From Nageia nagi (taxonomy: Eukaryota > Pinophyta): a stretch of DNA of 64,000 bases. The notes below the pieces were generated by a model. That model saw only the letters and a list, made by a program, of their open reading frames with translations. It was not told the DNA's origin and did no database searches. Both the position numbers and the translations under genes were made by a program. Location of the stretch: the NCBI GenBank assembly GCA_050084985.1, contig JBITNC010000001.1, positions 99,200,001 to 99,264,000 of the forward strand, given 5' to 3'. Below are positions 1-10,960 of the stretch, one piece after another (position 1 is the first letter of the stretch; each line of letters starts with the position of its first letter).

Positions 1-695
1 AATTGTTATAATTGAAATAATAATCATTAATTTTATTTATAAATAATTAAATTAATCAATTAACTATGAAATAAAGTAAAATCAATTACATGAAAGATAA
101 AAATGACCTAATTAACCTTGGCATATTAAAATTGGATTTATAAAAGATACAAACATGTACTTTACCTATGATGGTGAATGGAGAAGAAATCCAATTGAAA
201 TAGGATGAATGATTAGATTCCCAAAAATATGGAGTCACAAATCTGACCTCAACCTAGCACTAGTGCTAAAAACCCAATGATATCTTCCAGTTACTATTCT
301 AGAATACCTCAACCTTTCACTTGATGTTGTTGTCCCACCTTTGATGTATGGAATCTCACTCATGAAGGGATAAAATATTGTAGGAATACAAAGCTCAAAG
401 TATAACAAAATCCAAAGATGATAAGTGACATTGAGAAACACTGGTCAAGATTCAAGGAAATGCATAATGGTGATTTATAATAAATTCATGATTTTTAAGG
501 ATTTTTATTTTTTTAATTTGCTATTTCTGGGTCCATCAGGCTAGGCCATGGTAGCCTAAGTTTTTTGGGTTTATTTTTTTTCTTGGTCAGTTAGCTAAAA
601 TTTTATATATTTGATGTATATTTTATATAAATTAGCTAAGTATACCCCTTGCCAAATTTGAATCAAGTTGTTTATATTTTATAGATTATTTTATT
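1..695. other. AT-rich spacer, nothing readable
   Basis: I see no coding signal here. The short open stretches are what an AT-rich sequence gives by chance. A T-rich segment lies near 500-590. Confidence 0.5.
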
Positions 696-1130
696 TTAGA
701 TAAGCAAATCATCACCTAGTACCAGATCCTCTAAGAAAGAAATGTGGATTTGGAATATGCTCAACTTCTCCCTACATATGCTCAGTTTCTCCTTGAAGAC
801 ATTTGAATTCTCCTTGTAAATGCTTGACTTCTCCTTGTAAATGCTTGACTTCTCCCTATTCATGCTCAAATTCTCCTTGTAGATGCTCAAATTCTCCCTA
901 TAGATGCTTGACTTCTCCCTAAATATGCTTGACTTCTCCTTGAAGACTCTCAACTTCTCCTTGCAAATGCTCAACTTCTCCTTGTAGACTCTTGACTTCT
1001 CCCTACATACATTTGACTTCTCCTTGAATATGCTCAACTTATCCCTAAACATTCTTGAATTCTCTTTACAAATGCTTGACTTCTCCCTATAGATGCTTGA
1101 TTTCTCTCTATAGACACTCAACTTCTCCTA
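696..1130 (-). repeat. 21-bp minisatellite, open as a heptad-repeat ORF on the minus strand
   Basis: About 18 imperfect tandem copies of a 21-base unit; on the plus strand each resembles TTCTCCTTGTAGATGCTCAA with changes. The unit is a multiple of three with no stop on the minus strand, so a 141-codon frame stays open (696-1121, complement) and reads as heptads of the form S-S-I-Y-[KR]-E-[KN]. Variation within the heptad is mostly conservative: position 3 is I/V/M, position 4 Y/F/C/N, position 5 K/R, position 6 E (D once). Such a heptad could form an amphipathic, charged helix. The C-terminal ~25 residues leave the repeat. No recognisable domain, intron signal or upstream partner is visible. 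A non-coding minisatellite that is open only because of its period is the simpler reading. Confidence 0.8.
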
Positions 1131-1650
1131 GAAGAAACTTGACTCCATTGTAGATATGCTTAGATAAGGTGAATTTTTTAGTACTCCTAGAATTAGTTTT
1201 TAAAAATAATTTTATAGATCTTATTGTTAGCATTCATATTATTTTTGATAGGTTAAATTACATCAAATGTTGCCTAGAGGAAAGGCCAAAATTTTGTTGC
1301 AAAAAGGTTAATTAACTTGTTAAATCAATCTTAGGCATCAATGCAACCACATCCCTTAGGTACATAACTAATATGTCTTCTTCATATAAGGTTTGAAATT
1401 GTGAGTTTAAAATCTTAAATTTCAATTTTATATTAATGCAAAAAATATTACAAATATTAAATATCAATAACCTGGAAATGATAATTGCTAAATTCAAGGT
1501 TCCCTACTAATCTATGTTTTCTAAGACTATTTTAATTTTGAAATTATGAATGTTTTATCTGAATTTAATAGACTACTTATTAATGTAGAAAATCTACAAA
1601 TCCTAAACCTCATCAACATGAAATGGAAGATATTTCTAATGATGAAATGT
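1131..1650. other. AT-rich spacer
   Basis: No coding, RNA or mobile-element signal recognised between the minisatellite and the transposase remnant. Confidence 0.4.
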
Positions 1651-1659
1651 TCAAATCTC

Positions 1660-4060
1660 TTGTTGGTTAGTACATGAATGACATTCTAAGTTTGAAATCT
1701 ATCAAAATTGGGGTGGAAAATACTCCAAACAATGAATATAAAAAAGACCCACATACTCCATGTAGTTCATAGTATTATAAGAGAATCAGGCAAAGTGACA
1801 ACAAGTGGAATATTGGAAGATCATTTCAAGATGAATGGTCTTCCAAATATGAATTTATTGAACCAGTATGGTAAAAAAATAATAATAACCCAATAACAGA
1901 GTGTCGATGTGTTTCTTGTTCATGAAAATTAGGTAGAGAATGTAAAATGCAACTTAAAAATGATATAGTTGAAAAACATTGTGGAAAAATTTATATTCAA
2001 GTAAAAGATAAAGATAGAAATACTAAAACATAGAGAAAAGAAAGGGATTCTTCAACTTGTAACATAAAATATATTATGATGAATGGATTGAATTCCAAAA
2101 GTGATAAAAGGCCCTTAAAGAGATAGGAGGAACCATAACTACACAATTTTGGTTTCTAATGCCTTGCAATTTTATGTGATTTTTAAAAATTTTAAAAAGG
2201 GGAAACCTATGATTGATTTTATTAATTACAAGACCTTATTTAAGATTGCAAATATTCAAAACCTTTCGAATGCTCATTGGTTAGATAGAAGTATTTGGAA
2301 GATGTAAAAATGCTTGGTTCTAGTAGAAATTGATGATCTTAAACAAAAAGTAAAAAAAGAAAAATTCATTTCATCATCCTTTAATGAGGTTACTATTGTT
2401 GATAACACTTCTTTGATATGCATGCATGTTTACACATTTGATGGTCATTTGAGACAAACACATCAGCTCAAACTTCATAAAATTGTAATGTAGAGAATCT
2501 TTACAATCTTGTTAATAAGATTTTGAAAGAAGTTGCTAATATGGATGATTTTGAAATAATGATGAAGTTAATTTGTGTAGGAGCTGATCTTCCTATTGTA
2601 ATGCAAGTGTAGAGAAATGGTCTTTTTATAAAAATTCAAACAATAGTAGCCCCATACTTAATTCCCATTCACTACATGGAACATAAATTAAATCTTACAA
2701 GATTGTTAGTATACATGATGATGTTGCATAAGTTGAAAATTTAATTCATGAACATTATTTCTATTTTATGAATAGTTCCAAAAGATTTGCAAAGTTTCAA
2801 GAGTTTGCAACTGGTATTATATATGGTAATTAGATGCTAAAGGATACAAATACAAGATGGATTTCAATGTATAAGCCTACTGAAAGAGTGTTTAAAAGTA
2901 TCCATCTCTTATAGGGTTTATGTACAAAAATAGAAGAGAAGTAGATAGAGCTAAATATGTGCTTTTTTGCATGAGAAATTATACACTTTACTTATGCTAT
3001 GTGGTATTTTACCTATGTTATATAAAATGAACCTTCTAATAAAACTAGCTCAAGATAGCCATATTCATATTATTGATTTGTTCAGATGAGAAAATAGACC
3101 TGCTTATGGATTGATAGGTTGTATGAGAGTAATTTTTTCAATCCATTATTTGAAGATTGGAAAGTACTTACAAATTATAGAGATTCAAATAGTTTTTAAA
3201 ATTCAATATTACATGATATTTGTGTATATATGTTCATGGAAAATAAATACCTATGTATTATTACAAAAGATGTATGGACTACCCAAGAGAGGAACTTCAT
3301 AAAGTACATAATACAATGAATAGATTTGATTTGGCCATTAGTAACATAAGAAACAAATTAAGAAGCATATCACATACATTGACAAGTGAACTAAGAGAAA
3401 GGTTTTACAAAGATGATCTCATTGAGGTAATGGTCATTGTAAATCTATTATTCTGAGATTATGTTTCAAACTATAGTTCAACAAGCTAATCATTTACTAA
3501 ACACATTGGTGTTCTTATTAATCATTTTTCCAAAGAGGTTGAGATTAATGGAATGAAGATATCAAGTATTTTGAGTAAAATATTGTTGATTAAAAAATCA
3601 TGATTCTTTGGAAGTACCATGGTTGACTAATATCCAAAAGCCAATAGATCCATCAAAAATAGGTGCAATTATATGCTTATGAAAGAAATTGTATCCTAGT
3701 AGTATTTTACAAAAATCAATGGGTGAGTACTTTCATTTATATGAACTATGTCAAAAAATGATTATGGGATTAGTGGAAGATGAGAGAGTGTTTAGTGCAT
3801 TATCTTTTATGAAAAATAAACTTCAAAATAGGTTGGATAAAAACCTAGAGCACTATCTATGATTATATGTCTCTTCTTATGATATTGATAAGTTTCCATA
3901 TGATAGAGCTATGTCATACTGAAAATTGTTAACAGATAGAAGAAATGTCAATAAGAAAAATGAAGATGATGATCAAAATGATGAAGATAAGGTTATGGAG
4001 GTGCCTCAAAATTCAAATACGCATAGAAATATTATGGATTAGCCAATCAAGAATTTATTT
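1660..4060 (+). pseudogene. Decayed hAT-superfamily transposase (ZNF862/KIAA1586-like plant type)
   Basis: Several blocks in shifting plus-strand frames match the order of a plant hAT-like transposase. Near 1790-2010 an N-terminal zinc-finger-like block reads ..FQDEWSSKYEFIEPV.. followed by a C-x2-C pair (CRCVSC) and, further on, EKHCGK. Near 2580-2700 is GADLPIVMQV-stop-RNGLFIKIQ then APYLIPIHYMEHKLNL, the catalytic-core region. Near 2985-3070 LMLCGILPMLYKMN then LLIKLAQDSHIHI. Near 3740-3930 the C-terminal dimerisation block reads ERVFSALSFMKNK, then LYVSSYDIDKFPYDR. These features are known in hAT-type proteins that resemble animal ZNF862 and KIAA1586. Many stops and frameshifts make it non-functional. 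Terminal inverted repeats and an 8-bp target duplication, expected of hAT, were not found by eye. Confidence 0.7.
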
Positions 4061-5420
4061 CAAATTCATGAAATATGATCTAAGTTTTGTATAGTTTTTA
4101 CATTTATCATTTCTGATTTAATTGGTATATTTATATACTATATTCAATGCTAGTCCATATTGAGCCAATATTTTCATTTCTAATTTAATTAGCAGTATTT
4201 AAATTTGTCATTTCTAATTTAATTAGTATTATTAAATATTTTCATAAATTTTGTTTTTTGTGGGATGGTAATATTTATGGACTTTCAAATAAAAAAGATA
4301 TTTTTGAAAATTATTTTGTACAATTTTATCTATGAAATATCAATTGTCAATACTATTTTACATGTTTTTACATATGTGTTTTATGATTTAATGCTATGCT
4401 TGTTACATATGTTTGAAATTGTTTCAAATTATATAAATCCAATAATAACCAAAGCAAATGAGTGTAAACAACAAGTAGATAAGCATTTGCAACAAGCACC
4501 TCTTTTATATGATTGCCAACATTATAAAACATCATACCATAGATTTAATTGCAAACATTTTAAACCATCATACAATATTCAAACATAATAAACCATATAT
4601 ATATAATTGTTCAACTGTATTCATTTACAAATTGTCCATTTTGATTCATTTATAAAAAAAATAGTTCAACTTAAAATACATCAAATCTAATTTTCAATGT
4701 CCATTATTTCCTCTATGATTTCCTAGCCTTCTCCACCCTATAACATGACCTTTTCCTTATCTTTCATAACCAATGTGGTTTTTCTTGTGCCCTATAATTC
4801 AGTAGCTCTAACCACACCCCCAATAGTTGATTTGAGATTGGTTAATAATAATTTTTATTTTCTAGCTGTATATTAAACATCAATATCAGTTTGGGTTTTA
4901 GAAAGCTTTTTTATATAATATTTCTGAATCTAACCCATTTTTCTTGATGATTATTCTTAATATGTTGTTATCCTTGATTCTATTCTTGAGTTTGTCTTTC
5001 AAAATAATGTTATGCTTGATGCTTTTTTGATCCTTGTCCAGTTGTACAACATAATTATTCATCTACTTGAGTAAATTTTCATAATTGGCCTATGGAATAA
5101 GATTACTGATCTTAGAAAAATATTTTTCAAATATTATAAAAAATATAATACATGAAAAATAATAATACCTTTTCAATTACCTTCTTTGCCTCTCCTATTT
5201 CCACTTTCCATTTGTACAGACTCTATTGGTTGAAGTATTCTTGGGCTTTATCATTTAGATTCTCCAATTTGCAAAGGATAAGGTCCAAGTCATTGTGGTT
5301 TTATGGGATGGTGATTTTTTTTAATTTAAAATTGCCTATTGAAATAAAGCATCCAACTTTTTAGGTTCATTTTCAATTTTAGAAAACAAATGTTCCCTCT
5401 TGCCAAAGTTAGGATATCAA
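4061..5420. other. AT-rich spacer with short local repeats
   Basis: Contains about three loose copies of a 'TCATTTCTAATTTAATTAG'-type unit between roughly 4105 and 4237. Open frames at 4265-4588 and 5152-5364 look like chance frames: they are hydrophobic, AT-driven and match nothing I know. They are not annotated as genes. Confidence 0.4.
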
Positions 5421-5429
5421 ACCAATATT

Positions 5430-7230
5430 TCTTTAAACTAAACTTTAGCTCGCACTTCCCACATCCTTGCCACATAAATTTCCTTCAACATTGAATTTTT
5501 AGCTATTTTATCCAAATTAGTTGTTATCAAACTAGTTAATTCAAAAAATATACATTGCTTCTCTGTTAAAATTTGGCCATCTTCTAAGGGTCCACCTACA
5601 CCTAATGCAGGTGTTGTTGAAGTAGGAGTAGGAGTTATTGAAGTGGATGGAGGAGTAATACCAATAACAATAGATGTAACTTTCACCTCTCCTATTTCTC
5701 ATCTTTGAAGGATATCAATTGGATTGTATGTTAACAAATCCATTCCCTATAGAAGAAAATCTTCATCTAGGAATGACTCACAAAGGGTGTTCCTACCCAA
5801 AGCAAGAGAGATCCCACTAAGAGATAGACTTGGAATATCTAGAATATGTGGGGATGATGCAAGCAGGACATTATTGTGAGAGATAATGTGCCTTCAATTT
5901 CTAGTGCTTGCACTTGGTGATGATAATATATTAAGCCTAATATTCTTTTAGCTTTATTGTACTTATCCTATCATTTGTACTTGAGGATGAGGGAATGCAA
6001 AACAAAAAGAAATAACATCTATTATAAACATTTAACATAAAAAAATCTTGGATTTTCACATGTTATATGAAGATATTAAGATAACTTCATGATGTGGCTA
6101 TTGTGTTTATTGTTATTGTTGTTATTGTTATTGTTGTTATTGCTATGGTTTCTCTTTCTATTGCACTTCTTCTTTAATATCATTCTTTACTAAGAATGTG
6201 TAGAAGATCATGCAACATGAAATGATGCAAAAGGTATCTCTTCATCTTCCAAAACTATAGTTGTTTTCCTCGTATTGTTATTTTTCTTGATTAAAGTACT
6301 AGAAGGAAGAGGGCCTATGGAATTTGAATCTCCATAATCCTCTTACTGATGACCTTGAAGATTGGCACTTCATCATGAAGTAATAAAGTCTACTCATTCT
6401 TGCAAATAAATAATATGTCAAATTCTCAATTCTAATTTCCAATAACAAATACGAAACTAAAACACTCCATAACCCATAATACTTTCAATTCTTCTTTGAT
6501 CAACACCAAGTCCTCAAATGCTAGATTGTAAACTATTGGACTCTTTACTTCTTTCAAATTTAAATATGCCTCATAAAAAAATGTATCTAAATAATTTATA
6601 TAGGAAACATGGTTATGAGTGGATGCTTTAGTAAGATTCTTATTAACATCATTTCTAATTCAATCTAAAATAAAAGAAGACCACTCGAATCTAGTTTTAT
6701 CATAAAGGTAATGGATAATTTAATGTAGGTCATAGAATGGAATGTTAGATGAATGCCCTTGCAAAATTATCTCTATTTGGAAAAACTTGATAATTGCTTT
6801 CAAAGATTCATTGAATACATTGGAGACTCTCAAACCCTTTCTAGAAGGGTTTCTATTGACTGTAAAAAGAATTAAATATGTTAACATGGAAATTAAATTG
6901 AATAATAATGGAAAATGAAAAAGAAAGAACTATTTGGTAAATTTACTTATTAGATATTATGTGGGGGATATGAAAAGTTTCCTCCAAGTTTTTTTTCATT
7001 GTTAGATAAAGGATTTATAGAAGAAATGGTTTCACAACCCTCGTAAGGGAGACTTGTCATTCATTTCACATTCGATGCATGAACATTTAAGGAGATTATC
7101 TGCCTACCAAATTGGATAGAAATCTCAAACCTTTGGTGATTGTAACCAAAAATAATCTAATCGAACAACTCATAGTTATCCCTAAATGTGCCCATGGTTG
7201 TAATTCCAAGCAAACTTGACTCCCCCACCC
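5430..7230 (-). pseudogene. Decayed minus-strand ORF of unknown family, with a Pro/Thr linker
   Basis: Coding-like sequence runs on the minus strand with several stops and probable frameshifts. From 7215 down it reads TTMGTFRDNYELFD, stop, then IIFGYNHQRFEISIQFGRQ and, lower, PYEGCETISSINPLSNN. From about 6865 to 6485 it reads VFNESLKAIIKFFQIEIILQ, then NHVSYINYLDTFFYEAYLNL and PIVYNLAFEDLVLIKEEL, with only two stops in over 110 codons. Near 5686-5438 there is a Pro/Thr/Ser-rich linker (PPSTSITPTPTSTTPALGVG) followed by a compact C-terminal block (LTEKQCIFFELTSLITTNLD, then KNSMLKEIYVARMWEVRAK). The composition and coherence are protein-like. I do not recognise the family. The arrangement (globular N-part, low-complexity linker, short C-part) is common in accessory ORFs of plant retrotransposons, but that is inference. 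Confidence 0.45.
6108..6143. repeat. TTATTG/TTGTTA microsatellite-like run
   Basis: Run of alternating TTATTG and TTGTTATTG units; a simple local repeat inside the decayed minus-strand ORF region. Confidence 0.7.
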
Positions 7231-7373
7231 ATGTCATGTCATACCCCCAACGTAAGGTAAAGCTATGAAAAATTGCTAATTAGAAGATCTTTATATAAAA
7301 ATTGCTTTGTAACAACTAGAAGATCATGGGAGGAAGAGGGTGCAAAGGATGATGCCATTCAAATATTTTATTT

Positions 7374-7700
7374 TTAGAAAAATATTAAAAAAGGTTTGGA
7401 AAAGTTGAAGGGATCAAAGGAAGGAAGATAGGATGACTTAGAAGACATACATATTCTACATATAGAAGATGAACATCTTTTCGAGAAGATGTGCATCTTC
7501 ATAAAGGAGAATACACTCATCTTGTAAAAAGAGAAGATGCTCATATTTTGACAAAAGAGAAGAGACTCATCTTCTAACAAAAGAGAAGATGAGCATCTTA
7601 TGAAGAAGATGAATGTCTTTTGAAATGAAAAGATGAGCATATTCTAAAAAAACAAGATACACATATTCTTAGTTATGAATTCGAGCATATTCTCTATCTT
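7374..7700. repeat. Degenerate tandem repeat, ~28-30 bp unit
   Basis: About eight loose copies of a unit resembling AAAAGAGAAGATGAGCATCT between about 7450 and 7700, each with a GATGnnCATCT/GATGnnCATAT core. The core is itself partly palindromic (GATG..CATC), so each copy could form a small stem. On the minus strand the frame 7374-7640 stays open and looks like repeated MSIFSFYK-type peptides, which I take as a by-product of the repeat and not a gene. Confidence 0.65.
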
Positions 7701-9480
7701 TGTAGTCAAGTATCTTATGAATATTGCACTCATTCCAATGCAAAGTATACACTCAACTTATGATATTTCATATAATTATATAGAATAATAGGATAGAAAT
7801 GATAGTGTAAGCATGTTGATTTACATTTCACACATGTCAACAAATAAGAACATTTCTATAACTAGTTAATCTGGACTAACAATTCTATTCAAGTTAATAG
7901 TTATTCAATGAATCAACACTTAGTGCAAATCATCATTCAGTGATGCATATTGAATATAGCATGGAATTCCATCTTATTTTGGGAAAGGATTCCAAATATG
8001 AAATAGATTTGATGTTGTCTATCTTCAAAATTTTTGAAATTTGTATTTGTATTCCTTTCCAAAATATGGGGGAGTCCTCTTGGTATCCGTGGGGTTCCTC
8101 TCCCCTTGGCCTTCTAACTTCCCCTTGTCGGTACTCATAGGGTAATAATTTTAGTTTGTTGTTACTAGTTAGGAAATGAATATTTTATTCTATTTTAACT
8201 ATTATGCTTGTTAAACCAATATTTCTATATTAATAGTTCAACAAGCATTTTGTTAATGAAGTTGACCTACGAGTGGGGTCCAGTCACTCGGATTCACTAG
8301 TGCAAAGAAGTGGAGAAGTAAGTATTTATATTCTCAACTCCAACCATTATCCATAAAATATTAGATACTAGTGGGAGAAATGGAGTCCATACATCCTAAA
8401 ACAAATGCTAATAATCAAGGTTGGGCCAAATGGAGTCTATCCAGGTTTAGGATCAAAAGAACCATATGTTAGCGCTCTTTTTTCTAGTTTTCACTAGGAG
8501 TAGAATTGTATGATTGTAACATCAACTTCTTTCTCTACAAACAAGTTTATATATGTTTGAAATATAAAGAAGAATATATAGATATCAATTGTTTATATAT
8601 GAAGACAATTGACTACCCTTTCTTATGCAAACTTGTCAAACATATTCTCTAAAGAATGTATAGATATCAATTGTATTCTTTTGTGGTATATTTTTTCTAG
8701 TTAAAGTATAAATTAATAAATTATACATTAATATGAAAAAATCACCTGTAATTTTTAACTTTTTTCAAAAAATGATATCAATTAGCTAAAATTTTCTAAA
8801 TCAATTTTAAATTTTTTGAAAAATAGCCATTTATTCTATGATATTTTGGGATTGAATCATCAAGATTTCAAAACCAAATTGCCACTATTTTATTTATTTC
8901 AATTCATGAAAAGTCCTATGCATAACCTTGTCAATATTGACACAAGTATATCACCATCTACCAAAGATTTAAGATTATATCATTTCATGTCATATCATTG
9001 ATCATGCATAACCTTTCCACCTTTATAGGCAACAAATCTAGTGCTAAGGCACCTCCTTAGGCTTATTGTGATGCTGACTTGACCCATTACCATAAAATAT
9101 AAAGGTAGATGAGAGTGCACATGGAAAATGATATTTATTTAATAAATTAAATAAATTATTTGGAATATCTAAAATTAAAATTCCTTTTTAGGTGTTAACA
9201 CTATCAACAATAAAATATAAGAGATAACCCTTTACCTACATCTGTGACTGAATAACTATTCCTTCCCATTTGGTTCCTATAATTAGATTCATGTAGTTGC
9301 ATATAAGGTAGAAATGGTTGCATTTGATTTAATATCCATAATTTTCTTCATTTTATCGTAAACTAATGGATGTATTAGGGGTGATGTAGTGGATTTCAAG
9401 GCTTATTTATTAGAAAATACATATTGAATTACTTAACCTTCTTCATTAAGATATTAATCAATTTTGTGGCATTCATACCA
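7701..9480. other. Spacer with a short GC-richer island at about 8065-8145
   Basis: No gene recognised. A conspicuous GC-richer patch (GGGGGAGTCCTCTTGG and following bases) lies near 8065-8145. A repeated TATAGATATCAATTGT motif occurs near 8577 and 8651. The open frame at 7940-8140 spans the island but shows no known domain. Confidence 0.4.
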
Positions 9481-9499
9481 TTTTTTTAATATTACACTT

Positions 9500-10138
9500 T
9501 TGAAGATTCTTATCTTGAATCCTTAATTTTGATCTTGTGGTTCACCTTATTTATATTATTTATTCTAATTATTATCATTACTTTTCATAGATTAGTTCTT
9601 GGTATTCTAGCTCTTATTATTATTCCTCCCATGTAGGGTCATATTCAAATTTGTCTTCCTTTTAGTTATTGTATATTTCCTACTAAAGTCTAATTGGAAA
9701 AGATGCTTTCAAAGAGGGAAAAGATGATTTTATCACCATTAGTAAAAGTATTTATAGAAAAATATAAAAAATAACTAACCCAACCAATTATCTACTTATT
9801 TAGCATCATTATTTTCTTCAAAAATGAGAATATCAGAATTCATCTAAACCTTAAAAGGTATCATGGTAGTAAAGGGTTGTATCATAAATGAAGAGTCTAA
9901 GTTTTCCATTAGAAGTTTTTGAAGAATTTGGATGAAATGATCCCACATTTCATTCTTTTGTTTCTTGAGGACTTCATTCACCAAGTCTTTAAAAGGGTCA
10001 ACTATCATCATTTTGCTAATTATAAGATATCATTTGAAAAGGTTAGGAAGATAATTAAAGGGATTATGTCTCTCAATACCAAGCTTCTTTTAGTCTAATC
10101 TTATCTTTGGGATTATAGACTCATAAGATAAACAAATT
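9500..10138 (-). pseudogene. Decayed retrotransposon gag remnant
   Basis: On the minus strand from about 10015 to 9780 the reading is IVDPFKDLVNEVLKKQKNEM, then NSDILIFEENNDAK-stop-VDNWLG. The last block resembles the start of a plant Ty3/gypsy gag domain ('..EKVDNWL.QLE.YF'). Downstream on the same strand (9740-9540) charged coding-like sequence continues with stops and frameshifts. A primer-binding-site match lies immediately upstream at about 10139-10150, in the right order for a minus-strand LTR element. No protease, RT or integrase follows below 9500, so this is a 5' fragment only. Confidence 0.5.
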
Positions 10139-10150
10139 TGATACCATTAT
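10139..10150 (-). promoter_or_regulatory. Retrotransposon primer-binding site (initiator Met-tRNA type)
   Basis: The plus strand reads TTTGATACCATT, the complement of a TGGTATCA-type PBS that plant LTR elements use with initiator tRNA-Met. It sits just 5' (minus strand) of the gag remnant. The matching 5' LTR should lie at higher coordinates, from about 10,152, but I could not find its outer end. Confidence 0.45.
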
Positions 10151-10650
10151 TCCAAGGAGAATAATTTTACTTAAAAAAATATATTGAGAATATAGAATTG
10201 TTTGTGGTGATAAAATAAATTTGAAATAGAAGTAGAGATACAATGAGCATTCATAAAATAATAAATTGATTTCATTAATCAAAAGTAGAGTACAATGTTA
10301 GCAATCTCTAATAAAATATGTGAGGCTACATTGTTGTATCTTATTATTTTCTATTTAGAATACATCTACTTACTTAAATTACTATTAAGAGGTGGAAGTT
10401 GTAGGTTACCATAAGTGAAAGTAATTGGTTCACCTTTAGTTAGTTACAAAATGGGCATTGAACTATTTACCCTTCCATATCTTATCCTACATGAAATTTG
10501 ACTTCATTAAAATGAACTTAGATGATTTTTATACTAACTTACTATTCTTATATAATTTTGCTTATATTTTTTTCAAATAGAATTTCATACCATTTCCATG
10601 ATTGTACATCAATAAACTTTTTAATACACTTTGAATAAATCAAATAGAGC

Positions 10651-10652
10651 TA

Positions 10653-10696
<44 letters not shown>
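10651..10696. repeat. (TA)n microsatellite
   Basis: Uninterrupted TA dinucleotides apart from one TT; about 46 bases. Confidence 0.95.
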
Positions 10697-10698
<2 letters not shown>

Positions 10699-10949
10699 TG
10701 AAAATTTTCCTACTCAATAATATATGATCAATTCCTAATTTAAGAAGATCCTCTTACATCATGAAGTTGTGTGCAACTTATTGCAAAATGACTAGTGAAA
10801 AAAAATAAAATTCAAACCAATCTTTCCTAGCAATGATCTTTTTTAATAAACCCAATAGATTTGAGGCAACATTTTGAAGTGAAAACATTGCAATTTAAAA
10901 AACAATATAAAAATTAATTTTTACATTATCATTTTGATTGATGAGCATC

Positions 10950-10960
10950 GTCCCACATGG
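10950..10960 (+). promoter_or_regulatory. Possible plant snRNA upstream sequence element (USE)
   Basis: GTCCCACATGG matches 10 of 11 bases of the plant snRNA USE consensus RTCCCACATCG. It sits in a small GC-richer island (CATCGTCCCACATGGGTTGA). In plant snRNA genes the USE lies about 70 bases upstream of the start. Seventy bases on, the sequence reads CGACCTTA (11025-11032), which happens to be how plant U3 begins, but the bases that follow do not continue as U3 and no clear TATA lies at the expected distance. This may be chance or the promoter of a decayed small-RNA gene. Confidence 0.2.

Noticed and set aside
4265-4588. 107-codon plus-strand open frame
   Set aside because: Hydrophobic, AT-driven composition, no recognisable motif, lies between repeats; likely chance.
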